64,000 bases of DNA from assembly GCF_963169125.1 (NCBI RefSeq), contig NC_084793.1, forward strand, positions 44,077,578-44,141,577, given 5' to 3'. The first letter of the stretch is position 1. The number at the start of each line of letters is the position of its first letter. The stretch is from Humulus lupulus (lineage: Eukaryota; Streptophyta; Magnoliopsida; Rosales; Cannabaceae). Shown here piece by piece: positions 44,311 through 56,859 of the stretch. Under the pieces are notes generated by a model. It was not told the DNA's origin and made no database searches. It saw only the letters and a list, made by a program, of their open reading frames with translations. Position numbers and translations under genes: made by a program.

Positions 44311-46241
44311 TGATGGACCCAAAACGGGTATGTTTAAAAATTTATACTCGCAAGCGCACGAATCGTACTCATAGAATAGTTTTCGTGTAAGCACGAGATC
44401 GAACCCAAAGGAGTTGTCTAAAATAAAAAAGAAAACTATTTTAAATCAAAAGTAACAAATTCTAACCTAGCTCCAAAGATTGATGAATTTTAATATTATG
44501 AACATGAAATAAAAGATTGAAAAATAAAGCTATTTAAGAGAATAAAAATAAAGCAATAATGAGTTGATAATAAGTGTTAAAAGAAAAGATTATTAAGATA
44601 CTAGAATCCACAAAATGTAAGTTTAATAATATTTATTAGTATATTGATTCCCAAGTTTTAGTGATAGTTAAAATAATTTAAACTATCATTTTCCAAAAAG
44701 ATTTATAATTTTAAACACAAATTTCTTATAAAAAGATAGGATTTTTCTTCACTTTTCAAAATTATAATTTCAAAGCATTTAGTGTAAATCAATCTAATGA
44801 AATAACAAATAAATCAATGAACATTTTTTTTAGGCAAAACATAATATTTTTGTTCTAAGCATGAATGTGTACAATTTAATGACACATCTTACACAAAGAA
44901 TATTATGTTTATGCACTAATGAAGAACAAAGTGTAAATATGTTCTAACAATCTAAAATACAAGATATTTAAGATGAAAGAAATATATGTAGAAGAAAAAT
45001 CCATAAACTTTGTTGTATTACAAGGGAAATCAACATACAACATAAATATTACCTAGTTACAAGTTGCTTCATCATGATCTTAATAATCTTATGAAAAAGA
45101 TTAGAAGCACATAACTAGAGTAGAAATTACAAAATAAAAGACATACATACTTGCAAAATGCTCTTGAAAAACCCAAATGGAAGAGAGAATGGTAGAGAGA
45201 AAATGAGAGAAAAAGATGGTAACCAAAACATTAAGCACCCTAAAATGGTCTTCAAAGTCCATATTTATAGCCAAAGTGAGATTATTAAAATAATCAATTT
45301 AAATTAATTAAATTGATTAGATTAATTAAATAAAATAAATATGGTATGTAGAGGTAAATTATAGGGTGTAATGATGATATTGTGGTGAAAATGTGTAGAC
45401 AAAAGGGTAAAAAGTTGGCATTTTTGTCATAGGGGACATTGTGGGCTCAAGATAATTATATGTGGCTAGACAGGCGGCTGCCGTGCAATTGGGCAGAGGG
45501 AGAAAACAGGCTGGGCCGTACGGACGGGCTGGGCAGGAGGCAAGTGATGTTGGGTCGAATTGCTTGGGCCAAGAGTTGAAGGGAGGCTGATCTTTTTCAA
45601 GCTAAATGGGAGTTGATTATTTCAACTTGAAATTTAGTTTTGGCAGAGAGCAAATGGTTGGAGAGGTGATGCTTTGTGATGAGGAGATGGGACAGGTGGC
45701 GGCAAGGAGGAAATGTTGAGTGCTCTTGTTGATGCAGCTTGGAGTGCATAGGAGGGCTCTGGGCCGTACGGCTGGTAGGCGTGGGCCTTGGAGTGGGCCT
45801 GCTGAAGGAGATGGGTCTTGCCACATTTTGCTATTTTCTCTTCATAAATGCCACTTTTATTTTCTTTTCTCTTCTTTTTTCAAGCATACAACATAATTCC
45901 TACAAGATGAAAATAAATTAAATAACCATCAAATATTTTCAATTATAAATAAATCATATTAATTATTTGAAAATATTGATTATAACTTAATTTAATATAG
46001 CATTTAAGTTCAAAATAATTACACTTTTAACTTCTAACTTGACAATACAAATTTCATATAATTAAATTACAACATAATATAATAAAATATCTATAAAAAC
46101 ATATAAAAATATATAAAATCAAAATAAACCTAATAAATTCAAAATTACTTAAAAACTTAATAAATCAATTAAAAACTCAAGAATTAAGCAACAATTAGCA
46201 CATAAAAAGTGGTAAAATAACTCTATTTTGTAGAGTTATCA
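44311..46241 (-). mobile_element. Solo LTR G inserted in element F
   Basis: The ends are tgatggaccc and gagttatca, read on the minus strand as TGATAACTC ... GGTCCATCA. The 5-mer ctctt flanks it at 44306-44310 and 46242-46246, a perfect target duplication. A minus-strand TATA box (ctataaatat, 45261-45270) supports the orientation. I see no internal direct LTR pair and no coding sequence. The small GC-rich block at 45460-45830 gives open frames that are not genes. The length is 1931 bp. Confidence 0.8.
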
Positions 46242-46495
46242 CTCTTGCTCGTGCTTGATGTCATCATTTTCTGACACGCACAGTAGGGGCTTTTAGACTT
46301 CTGTCATGTGAAATCGTGCATGCCCACTACTCGAGTGTTAAACGCGTGGTCGTCTATAATTGGCATTTGTTCGGGTTTCGAGGACTGTGACAGCTGTCCT
46401 GTCAACTTTTTGTCATCGTATGGGTCATTTAATCTTGGCCTTTGGATCCCAAGCTGACCCGATCAGATGGCCCAAATTAATTTATGAAGATAACG

Positions 46496-46503
46496 TATAA
46501 ATA
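46496..46503 (+). promoter_or_regulatory. TATA box for the antisense gene of element F
   Basis: tataaata in cgtataaataggg, about 175 nt upstream of an ATG-gtaagt leader exon end (46671-46687). The arrangement parallels element D. Confidence 0.55.
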
Positions 46504-47213
46504 GGGAGATGAGGCCTGAACTTCACCACTTTCGCATTCAAAAAATTTCCTTCTAGAAACAAAACTTCCCTTTTTCTCTTAAATCCCTTTCAAAAACCTT
46601 CATCATCCTTCCATTTTTTGAAAGCTCTCAAGCTCCTACCTTTGGAACCACCAACATTCTCGTCGAGTAAATGTATAAACTGTAAGTACCCTTTATCTAG
46701 TTTGAATCTTAGTTTGAATCTATCATATTCCAAAAAGTTCCTTTTTATTTCAAATTTCTTTTCTCAATATCGTCTCGTATTCTAGCCATATCTGAGTTCA
46801 ATAGGGGTTTGTTTAGGCTAAAAGAACGATACTAGACTTGCTTAGAAATAAGGTGTTTGAAAACTAGACAATTTTTATGGGTTTTGTGAGGAAATATTTG
46901 TTGATGAATCGATTAAGATACTTGTTTGGATGTAGAAGTTGAGAGGTTTTAGGTTTGACTCTGGGTAGCTTAAGGGTCACAATTCCTTAAGCAGTTTTGC
47001 ATTAAACTAATTTCAAAAAGGTGACAGGTTGACACGCGAATCCCAAAGTATCAAGGATTTACCCCAATCTGTAGCGCGTGGCAAGACGTGTTGGTGCTAG
47101 GATATAACTTAGCTCGTGTAGATTTTGGATTAAATAAACTGAATTCAAACCCCAGGATCATTGGACCTTAATCGCCGTAGATAGACTTTATTTTAGGTCG
47201 CTTTGTTAGATCA

Positions 47214-50200
47214 TGGGCCAACAAAAGAAAAACATTGCAGGCTCTAATTCTCAGAGCAAAGATAAGGGCAAGTAGATCGCATTTGAATCTCTTATCCCCC
47301 ACTTTGGCCCAGTGATGGACAGGGAGATCGTAGTGATTGCTGGCACTTTTTTCGAGGCCGAGCACATCATGTCTCGAACAACAACCCAAGGGAAGGTGAA
47401 CAAGATATTGTTGAGCCACGGGATCGAGATGGGGACTGATGACCTTATTTCCCAACCTTTGCTGGAAGGAGAGCGGAGTTGCGCCCTGCTTCAAGATGGT
47501 TTCGAGGCCTAGAGTGATGAGCACCTGAAAACAGGTGCTGTCCTTACCCTAGACCAGTAATTCGTAGACTTTTTAAACTACATCGAACTGGCTCCATTCC
47601 AGCTCCCGCCAAACTCATATCGTCTTTTGGCGGGGCTAAAATATTTAGTTTTAAGGCACGAGTGGGAGATCCCCACCCCGATCAATATTATGTACTTCTT
47701 CTGCCTCAAAGCCAGCCCTGAGCAGAAAGGATGAGGTGATGGTTTCTTCTACCTCACTCGTTTCCCCAACTCGAGTTCAAGCTAGAAAGGATGAGCTCCA
47801 AGCCACTCTGACTGCTTCCAAGAGAATGAATGGATTTCCAAGGCCGCCCTGGCCACTTCCCAGGAGAATGAACGGATCGCCAAAGATCAGGTCGTGGAAG
47901 TGAGCCAACGACGGGACTAGCTGTAGGCCGAGAGTGATAGCCTCAAAAAGAAGCTTGACGAGGTCAAGATGCTTAAGAACATGCTATTTGAGGTCAAGAC
48001 CAAAGCCAAGGAGGAGGCCGAGAAGGCGAGGTTGGAGATTGTAGACTGGACAAATTCTCTGGAGGAGATGCTCTATCGGTGTTGGGCTTTCAACCAGGAC
48101 GGAGATTTTTCCTTCATGGAGCTGAAGTTTTGGGGACCTTTGTTGGGAATTGTGCCCTGAAAGCATATGTAGTAGACATTGTTTTAAGAAATAAATAAAT
48201 AAATTGAATTTGTTATGCATATATTTTATGGACTATATTATTCTGTGATAATATTAAGTAAATATCATAAAAATGCCTAAGTTCATATATATGATCTCAA
48301 CCACTTATTGGTACAGGAGGATTTTATTTGAGATAAATGAACTTGAATAGTTCGCAGTAAAATAAAGTTATGGAATCTTTAGATTAATTACTGCAAGTAC
48401 GGTCTACTAGTATTATGAATACATGTGATCTAGATCCGGATTACTAGTGTAGTAGGACACTTTAGTAGAGGTGCTTTTTATATTAGAGAATATATAGAAT
48501 TGGACCAGATATGTTTATTAATACTTAATTAAATACCATTTTGAAGTATTAATTAAATATATCAACTGATGATCATCTACAAATAGATCTTAATCCTGAA
48601 GTTACTATGAACTCATGTTTATGTTATATGAGTTCTTTAATTCACTCATTAGGGTTTGTCGTAATGATCAGGCTAGAAACTTTTGTTTTGGGAACTCATT
48701 AATGTAAATGGTTGGGGACATAATATACAGATAAGGAATCTATACCTTCTCGCAAGAGATTGAATAATGGTTCTCTTAAGGGTTGACTTTTGGGACTGGA
48801 AGGTTATTAAGCTCAAATTCATAATTTGGTTATGAATTAACCTTCACTGGTAAAGTCAATGGTATTTAAGAAAACAAGATATAATTAAAAGGGTAAAATG
48901 GTAATTTTATTCCTGGATAATTATGAACCACTATTAGAGGGTTAATTTGTATGTAATGATTGTATCAATGGACGCTTTATTATTATAAAGTACTCAGTAA
49001 ATGAAATGTCTATAATTACAAGAGTACAGTCTCATATTTATAATGGAGTAATCATGAGATTAATAAATTAAGATTATTTGATTGAAGAGTTTAATTAATA
49101 ATCACAAATATATTGGAGCTTGGAATTATAGGTCCATAAGTCCCCACAGCGACTCTATCAACACTATTCAAGGCAAGAGTTTATATAAAGGGTAAAATGG
49201 TAAAAATACATATTTAAGAATAAATTTGTTCTTCGAGTCAAATATGCAATTATGTGATAATAGTTATTAATTAATTAATTACAAATTAGTTGTAATTATC
49301 AAAATTAATTATTGTGTAATTTTCAAATTATACATATAATTAATTTATTATAACTTTCGAAATTATAATAAAATAAATATTAAATTTGGTTTTAATTAAT
49401 TAGTAGAATTAATTAAATATCTTTATTTGAGTGGTAGATAATAATCTGACAAGTTCAAATTTGATTTGAATTTAAAAGATTAATATTTATTCAAATAATT
49501 AATTATATGTGATAATTAATTAAAAAAAATAATATATTTAAATTTGAATTAATCATCAAGTTGTTGGATTTTATCTGATAAGGGAGTTTGAATAAATAAT
49601 TAAATAATTGTGGAAAAAAATCTTGGACCATATTTTGTAGGGAGCTACACGCACCAAGGAGTCACAGGGACTCACTTGGACGTGTAGCACAGTAAAGAAA
49701 CAAGATTGGATTTTTCACTTCTATTTAATTAATTAATTAATGGATAAGTCAAAAGTTAGTTTTGATGTTTACATTATTAAAATAATTAAATAATAGTTGA
49801 GAAAATAAATTACCCTATTTTATGGGGTATTGCACAACACACACAGTCCCTGGACTGTGTGTGGCGTGCAGCTATAGTAATCAGGGAGTGGATTTTTCAC
49901 TTTTATTTATTTAATTAATTAATTAATAAAAAATTCAAAAATATAGTTTTGATATTTTCTTTAATAAGATAATTAATTAATTAAAAGATAAATTATAATT
50001 AGTTACATATTTATTTTATTTTTAAATATTTTCTATATAAGTTAGACTTATCAAAAAATAACAATATACTCAATTATTCGCTCTAAGAAAAGAACGATAC
50101 TTTCCATCTCTCCCTAAAAAGATACAGAACCAATCTCAGGCCTATTCTCTTGATCTCATGTGTTGAGTACATCAAGTTGAATCAGAAATATACCATCATT

Positions 50201-50625
50201 TATTCTCTAAGTGCCCACACACTTCTTAAGGTGTAGAGAATGCTGTGGAAGATCTTGGTGTGAGTACCTGGGAGCAACTTGGATAGGAAGATCGATTATT
50301 TTACGAAAAGATAGCAAAGACACTTTATATGCACCAAGAGGTATGTTTTTTATTCTTTTCTTGTTTATGATTATTGTATGTATATTAATTGATCCGCGTA
50401 TTTAAAAGTAGTTTAAATATGTTACAAATTTTTTGTTGTACACTGGGCGAACCCATCACACAATTCTGATGTGTATTAGGAAACTCATTCCTAACAACCT
50501 TATCTTGCCAAGTTCAAGGTTCAATTCTCATAGGAACCTTCTGAGATTGTCGATGCTTCCAGGGTTGTTGATGGGGACAGCGAGGAGGTGACATCACTTA
50601 AGCAAGTTGGCGGAGCTCAATGATG
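47214..50625 (+). pseudogene. Antisense accessory gene remnant of element F
   Basis: It opens MGQQKKNIAGSNSQ and reads LIPHFGPVMDREIVVIAG, then after two stops YIELAPFQLPPNSYRLLAGL and PINIMYFFCLKASPEQ. These correspond in order to the N-terminal domain of the antisense protein of element D. The Pro-rich middle is missing, and a coiled coil (KTKAKEEAEKARLEIVDW) follows at 47940-48140. The frame is then split by solo LTR H and resumes at 50502 as LAKFKVQFS, with a stop, and a C-terminus ending near 50625. Stops lie near 47277, 47510, 47560 and 47732. It is clearly dead but shows that the gene is shared by two Tat elements. Confidence 0.7.
48141..50496 (+). mobile_element. Solo LTR H (Copia-like ends) inside the antisense gene of element F
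   Basis: The ends are tgttgggaat and attcctaaca, a TGTTGGGAA...CAACA-like pair common in plant Copia LTRs. The 5-mer acctt flanks it at 48136-48140 and 50497-50501. Removing it restores the frame of the host antisense gene. A TATA box (ctatataa, 50033-50040) fits + orientation. The length is 2356 bp, AT-rich, without coding sequence. Confidence 0.82.
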
Positions 50626-51419
50626 CTTATATTTTTCCTTCTTATTTTACTTTTTATCCTGTAACTAAGTCCTTAAGGATTGAAACAATCACCTTCGGGC
50701 TTAGATCGAGGTTTTTTCCTCCTCGAGATAACTATATACTTTTTAGTACATGTATGTTATTTTGTGATCTATTTGTGTTTCCCTTAATCTATTATTTTCT
50801 CATGTTTATGAATCTTGAATTCTTGCACACCCGAAATCGTAGGAGTTGTCTTTAGATCGGGATAGGTTCTTCATGGCTCGACTAAATAATTTTAGTTGAT
50901 ATCCTGGCTGTACCCAAGAATTTTCCCGCCTAATTGCATTATACATGTTAGGAATCAGACCTCAGACTTGGTTGTGTCCAGGAGTTTTGTCTGCTCAATA
51001 GCATTGTACCTGTTAAGAATCAGGCCTCAGAACTGGTTATATCAAGGGTTTCCTAGTTGTCTTCTAGGTTTTGTTTTGTTTTAGAAATTTTCCAACTTAG
51101 TTCGTATTCGGAATTATTTTTAAAATCCGAGCTTTAAAAAGCCATTGAATAATCAATTTTTCCAAATTCTAAGTTTCAAACTTTATCTGAATATTCTAAA
51201 CTCTTTTAAAAGTTCTCTTTGGTTATATGCCCCCCAAGCAACCAGAACTTATACATGTTCTAGGTCGCTTTTACAAAATGAGCATGTGACACTCTATAAT
51301 AAAAAGATGAAAATATTGACTACGTAAAAATCTAATGTTATTAAGATGAAGTGACTTTTATAAATAAGTCCTACATGGGAATTTACCAAAATCATTAAAC
51401 AAAAAAGTAATTATACCAA
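50626..51419. other. Spacer between antisense gene and pol of element F
   Basis: No gene is seen. It contains the internal polypurine-like motif at 51238-51248. Confidence 0.45.
51238..51248 (-). promoter_or_regulatory. Internal polypurine-tract copy in element F
   Basis: The minus strand reads cttggggggca about 180 nt after the integrase end. It is identical over 16 bases to the copy in element D. Confidence 0.5.
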
Positions 51420-54410
51420 CTACTACTGATAGTATTTTTTAAGGTGCAAGGCATTGCAGGTCCGTGGGACTATTTCTCCATTCAACCCAGCTAGTTTAAA
51501 GGTTCCTTCTCGTAGGATTTCCATGATCTGGTATGGCCCTTCCCAGTTCGGTCTTAACACACTGTCCTTGGGATCTTTATTTTCCAAAAACACCCTCCGA
51601 AGTACTAAATCATCGAGTCCGAGTCTGCGTCCTTTTATCTTCGAGTTGAAGTAGCAAGTGATTCTCTATTGATATTGGGAAAGCTGCAATTGTGACTCTT
51701 CTCATTTTTCTTCGATCAAATCAAGGGATCCACTGACTAGCTCGTGGTTTTTATCTTGATCAAAGGCTTTCTGTCTATGGGTCGTCGCCAGTGCCTCAAT
51801 CGGGAGCATAGACTCACTTCCAAAGGTTAGAGAGAAGGGGGTATGTCTTGTGGAGGTGCAATGTGAGGATCTATAGGCCCAGAGTACTTGTGGGAGCTAT
51901 TCAGGCCACAATCCCTTGGCTTCATCTAACCACTTCTTTAAGCTTGCCTTAAGGGTTTTGTTTACATCCTCAACCTGCCTATTAGCATGCGAGTATGCTA
52001 CCGATGAGAAACTCTTGGCTATGCCGTATTTCTCACAAAAGTTTGTGAAGAGTTCACTATCGAACTAAGTTCCATTATCAGACATGATCTTCTTTTGGAG
52101 CCCAAATCAACATATAATATTCCTTACGACAAATTCCAGGACTCTCTTCGAGGTTATGGTCGCCAGAGGCTCAGCCCCAACCCACTTCATGAAGTAGTCG
52201 ATGGCGACAACAACATATTGAACTTCTCCTTCTCCTGTTGGTAAAGAACCAATCAAGTCGATCCCTCATACTGAAAACGACCAAAGGGATGAGATCATGG
52301 TTAACTCAATGGGTGCTACCCAGGAAATTGTGGCGAAGCGTTGGCACTTGTCACATTTCTGCACATACGAGACCAAAATCGTTTTTAGCATAGGCCAAAT
52401 AGCTCTGTCTCAATACCTTTAGAGCCAAGTTTTTCCCCATAGCGTGGTCTTTGCAGAAACCTTCGTGTATCTCTTGCAAGATAGTTTGTGCTTCCTCTGG
52501 TAGAACACATTGTAGGAGAGGTAGCAAATGCTCTCATTGATATAGAGTCCCTTCAACCATAACATATCACAGATCTTGATATAAAAACTTTCTTGCATCC
52601 TTTCGATCGCCTGGTAACTTACCTGTTGTGAGGTACTCCACTATGGGGGTCATCCAGGTCGGTTTTATGTCAATCATTCCGACCTCAACCGATTCCGTTA
52701 CTATGATCAGTTTTTCCAGGAACTCCACCGGAACTACGTTCAGTGTGTCCACCTCTTTGGTGGTGGCAAGTCGGGCTAAAGCATCTGCATTGGAATTTGG
52801 AACTTGTTCAATGGAGCTAAACTCAAATTCAGACAACTTGCCCTTAACCTTAGCTAAGTAAGTCGCCATCTTGTTACCGCGAGCTTGATATTCCATCAAT
52901 ATTTGATTAACCATGAGTTGAGAATCACTATAACATTGGATCGCTCTTGCTTTTAGCTCTTTCGCCACCCTTATTCCTTCCAATAGGGCTTCGTAATCGG
53001 TTTTGTTGTTATATGCTTCGAATCCGAACGTGAGAGTTGTATGGAATCGATGCCCATCAGGTGAGATCAATAGCTCATGACCCATTTTTGTTAAAGGATC
53101 CATCAATGCAGGTTTTCCACAACTCATGCATTGGTTCTTTCATCGGCTCGTCCTGAAAACATGTGCACTCGGCCACAAAGTCAGCAAGGGCTTGACTCTT
53201 AATCAATTTTCATGGCATATACAGTATCTCGAATTGGCTAAGTTTGATGGCCCACTTTAGTAGACGTTCCGATGTTTAGGCTTTTGCCATACCTGCCTTA
53301 AGGGTTGCTCGGTTAAGACGTCGATGGTGTGGGACTAAAAGTACGGTTTGCACTTTCTTGAAGCCAAAATAAGACAAAACGCGAGCTTTTCTATTAATGG
53401 ATATCTGGACTCAGCTCCGAGAAGTCTTTTACTCACATAGTAGACTAGTTTATGCGCCCAATTCTCCTCTCAAACTAACACAGCGATGACTGCATTTTCC
53501 GTCACAGCCAGATATAGTATCAAACATTCTCCAGCTACCGGTTTTGATAGTACTGGGGGTTCAACTAGGTGAGCTTTCAGGTCGTGAAAAGCCTGTTCGC
53601 ATTCTTCGGTCTTCTCGAACTTTTTGTTTCCTCTGAGCAAGTTGTAAAATGGGAGGCACTTGTCAGTGGATTTTGAAACAAAGCGGTTTAGGGCCGCCAC
53701 TTTTCCAGTTCAGCTCTGTACTTCTTTATCGACCTAGGCGAAGGCATTTCCAATAACGATGTGATTTTCTCTGGATTCTCCTATATCCCTCTTGTGTTGA
53801 CTATAAACCCCATAAACTTTCCTGATGAGACTCCAAAAGTGCACTTCTAGGGATTTAACTTCATGTTGTACCTCCTTAGTACGCCAAAACACTCTTCCAG
53901 ATCGGACACATGGTTATTTGCAGTCTTTGATTTAACAAGCATATCATCGACATACATCTCCATGTTTTTCTCGATCTGGTTAACGAACATTTTGTTGACT
54001 AACCGTTGGTATGTTGCACAGGCATTCTTCAGCCCATATGGCATAACTTTGTAGCAGTATAAATTATTCTCGGTCATAAAGCTGGTATGCTCTTGGTCGG
54101 CAGAGTTCATCACGATCTGGTTATATCCAGAATATGTGTCCATGAAAGACATGAGCTCGTGACCGGCTGTTGCGTCTACCAACTGATCAATTCTAGGTAA
54201 TGGGAAACAGTCCTTAGGACAGGCTTTGTTGAGATCAGAGAAGTCAATGCAAGTTCTCCACTTCCCGCTTGGCTTCGGGACTAAAATGGGATTAGCAACC
54301 CAGGCAGATATTTTGCTTCCCTGATAAATTTGTATTTAAGTAGGCGAGCTACTTCTTCTTCTAAAGCTTCCGACCGTTCTCTCCCCAAAAGCCTTCGCTT
54401 TTGGGACTTT
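51420..54410 (-). pseudogene. Tat pol fragment: RT, RNase H, archaeal-type RNase H, integrase (element F)
   Basis: Read right to left: RT with MVDATAGHELMSFMDTYSGY, GLKNACATYQRLVNKMF and the catalytic MEMYVDDMLVKSK (54182-53847); connection FVSKSTDKCLPFYNLLRGNK (53700-53470); extra RNase H with NKTDYEALLEGIRVAKE, YSDSQLMVNQI and NSNADALARLAT (53127-52567); then decayed integrase to the C-terminal NALHLKKYY near 51425. Many stops and shifts separate the pieces. The Gly-Asp part at the start of the extra RNase H is poorly preserved. The N-terminal end of RT is cut by element I at 54416. Confidence 0.83.
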
Positions 54411-55142
54411 GCAGGTGTAGAGTCCAAGAACTTTACTTAGCTGGTTAGATAGTAGTATTATAGTATTTATAGTATTATCTTTATGACTGTGGATTTTTGG
54501 TTCAGACCGGGAATTATTTGGACACTCATAGTAGTACTTGTAGATTTTCTAAGTTTAACCTATAGTTTAAGAATATTAATGTTAACCTAAGGTTTGATTA
54601 ATATAGGTGATATTAAGAATAATATTTATTATACTATATGGTTTAGATAAGAACCAATAGGATTTTAAGCACATGTTATGTATGGGTGATTAAAGGATTA
54701 AGTATTTTGAGGATTAAATTTATTAAGGGTAAAGTTTGAATGCTCTAAGGTCAGTCAGTAGCTTTGAAGACGTTTAAGGGCTTAGTCAAGGCTGTTTACT
54801 CAATTTGAATTAAGCTAAAAATGTGTAATTTCGTGTTTAAATAATCAGCGAATGCCGATATATCGCAGCACATAGATACGGAAAACACGAAACGATGCAC
54901 GTTTGCCTCGGGCATATTGGTCCAGGAGATATATCGCCTATAGGGGACGATAAATCACCTCCTTCTGCTTATTTTGAGAGTTTTTGAATTTGTTTTCCAT
55001 TCAGCCATTCAACCTTTTGATAAGTCCAGCAACTTTTTGAACGAGTCTTTAGCCTCTACTGAACGATTATTCAAATTATTTTCACCTAAAAAGCCATTAT
55101 TTTTTATTCAAGTTCAATCAAGATCCTTTCATTCCTAAACTC

Positions 55143-55150
55143 TATAAATA
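55143..55150 (+). promoter_or_regulatory. TATA box in element I 5' LTR
   Basis: tataaata in aactctataaatagg. The counterpart in the 3' LTR lies at 63278-63285. Confidence 0.65.
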
Positions 55151-55743
55151 GGACCTCGTACCCAGCCATTATTCACCTTTTTCTCTAAGTTCAGAGGCTG
55201 CAAGTTGCTAGGTGAGTGTGAGAGTGTAAACACTTGGGTGGGGAAATCATAAGCTTGATCATCATAAGCTTATCAAACACTTGGGGAAGTAAGGTTTCAT
55301 AGTATTTCGGTTCGAGGTTTAGATTGGTCTACAAGTGTTCAAGGTATTTCTACACCTTAGTTCATTGGTATTATCTTATTTTAAGTTCTCATAGTCTTCT
55401 ACTTAGCCTCTAACCTTAATCTTTATTTTGGTTAGGAAATCTAAGTTCTTGAGCAAAAAGGTTTCGGTAAGTATTTTTCTCAATGGTTTAGTCCTTCCAT
55501 TCCTTTCATTTCTCTTCTTCTCTATACTCACTCTTTTTTCAAATGGTTCTTAGGAGTGTTCCAAAGTCCCAAATCTGTCCTCTTATCCCGGTAATTTTGG
55601 TAAGGAAAATAGGATAGAAATTCATATGTTATATGTTTTATATGTTATCTTATGTTTCTTATGTTATGATAAGTGTTATGATATGTATGCTTGTAGGCTT
55701 CGGCATATGACCCATATGACTAACAAGACCCCAAATAGATTAT

Positions 55744-56524
55744 GGGCATATGACCTGCTTAGCTAGTAGGACCCCACTAATCTCATGGGCATATGACTTG
55801 TTTATTCTATGGGACCCCAAGTAATAATGGCCATTATAGTATGTGTATGATATAAGTGTAATGTATGTTATGTTATGTTATGTTTTTATGATTCTTATGA
55901 AATTTATGTATATGAACTATGTGGTAGATTTTCCTTGCTGGGCATTAGGCTCATTCCTTTTTGTTTATATGTGCAGGAAAATAGCTACAGTGGCGGTAAG
56001 GTTCGTGGATGCTTGGGGGTTGTGTATCGGTGATGAATGGATTCAAGGAGTCGAGAGTTCGATTTTCGAGGATGTAGTCTTCTTTTTATGGTTTTACATG
56101 TATTTTTCCGCACTTGCTATGTAACTCCTTTTTATTTTATGGGCATATGACCTGCTTAGCTAGTAGGACCCCACTAATCTCATGGGCATATGACTTGTTT
56201 AGTCTATGGGACCCCAAGTAATAATGGCCATTATAGTATGTGTATGATATAAGTGTAATGTATGTTATGTTATGTTTCTTATGAAATTTATGTATATGAA
56301 CTATGTGGTAGATTTTCCTTGCTGGGCATTAGGCTCATTCCTTTTTGTTTATATGTGCAGGAAAATAGCTACAGTGGCGGTAAGGTTCTTGGATGCTTGG
56401 GGGTTGTGTATCGGTGATGAATGGATTCAAGGAGTCGAGAGTTCGATTTTCGAGGATGTAGTCTTCTTTTTATGGTTTTACATGTATTTTTCCGCACTTG
56501 CTATGTAACTCCTTTTTATTTTAA
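55744..56524 (+). repeat. 397-bp tandem duplication within the 5' LTR of element I
   Basis: gggcatatgacctgcttagc at 55744 recurs at 56141, and the two blocks match nearly to the end, with the second slightly shorter. Inside each block a unit of about 43 bp (gggcatatgac ... gacccca) is itself repeated. Confidence 0.8.
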
Positions 56525-56708
56525 ATTATGTTTTGATTGTAAAACAATGGGATCCCATATCCTACTTGACATTTTATGTAAGTAACTCTTATTTTTACAA
56601 GTTTCCTAATAAAGTTATGGTATTTTCACAATGTAAGTTTTATTAAGGATTAGTATGTTTAGTTTTCGTTGATGGTCCAAAAGTCTAGAGTAGTTGGGTC
56701 ATTACAGT

Positions 56709-56720
56709 TGGTATCAGAGC
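56709..56720 (+). promoter_or_regulatory. Primer-binding site of element I (initiator Met tRNA)
   Basis: tggtatcagagc, 2 nt after the LTR end. This is the standard 12-nt match to the plant initiator-Met tRNA 3' end. Confidence 0.88.
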
Positions 56721-56785
56721 AACGGTTCCTTCGCATGAAGTTCTCTTCGATACACACACTCAAAAGCTCCGAATCTGACCGCCAA

Positions 56786-56853
56786 GTAAGTATTTAAGTT
56801 ATAGTTATTTTGCTTATGGGTATAGCTAACAACTTTAGTGTTTATGTTTTCAG
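56786..56853 (+). other. Candidate leader mini-intron in element I
   Basis: Donor gtaagt at 56786 and acceptor tgttttcag ending 56853, 68 nt and T-rich. The acceptor is 6 nt before the ATG of the small ORF at 56860. This is a sequence-based proposal only. Confidence 0.4.
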
Positions 56854-56859
56854 CTAAGT

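Larger units (their letters stand above)
43553..54415 (-). mobile_element. Element F: older Tat-clade element, 3' part, with nested insertions
   Basis: A 3' LTR (43553-44292), an antisense gene remnant (47214-50625) and minus-strand integrase, RNase H and RT pieces (51420-54410) follow the layout of element D. Two solo LTRs and element I are inserted. Its gag, protease and 5' LTR would lie right of the window, beyond element I. Confidence 0.85.
54416..56706 (+). repeat. 5' LTR of element I
   Basis: From tgtagagtcc to ggtcattaca, 2291 bp. TATA box at 55143-55150 (tataaata). It includes a duplicated block near its 3' end (period 397 bp). Two open frames with near-identical product (55843-56124 and 56272-56508) are copies of that block and are not called as genes. 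Confidence 0.88.

Noticed and set aside
45460..45830. Small open frames in a GC-rich block
   Set aside because: Within solo LTR G, with no domain and no conservation evidence.
55843..56508. Two near-identical hydrophobic open frames
   Set aside because: Both are copies of the tandem duplication inside an LTR, downstream of its TATA box. Likely untranslated.
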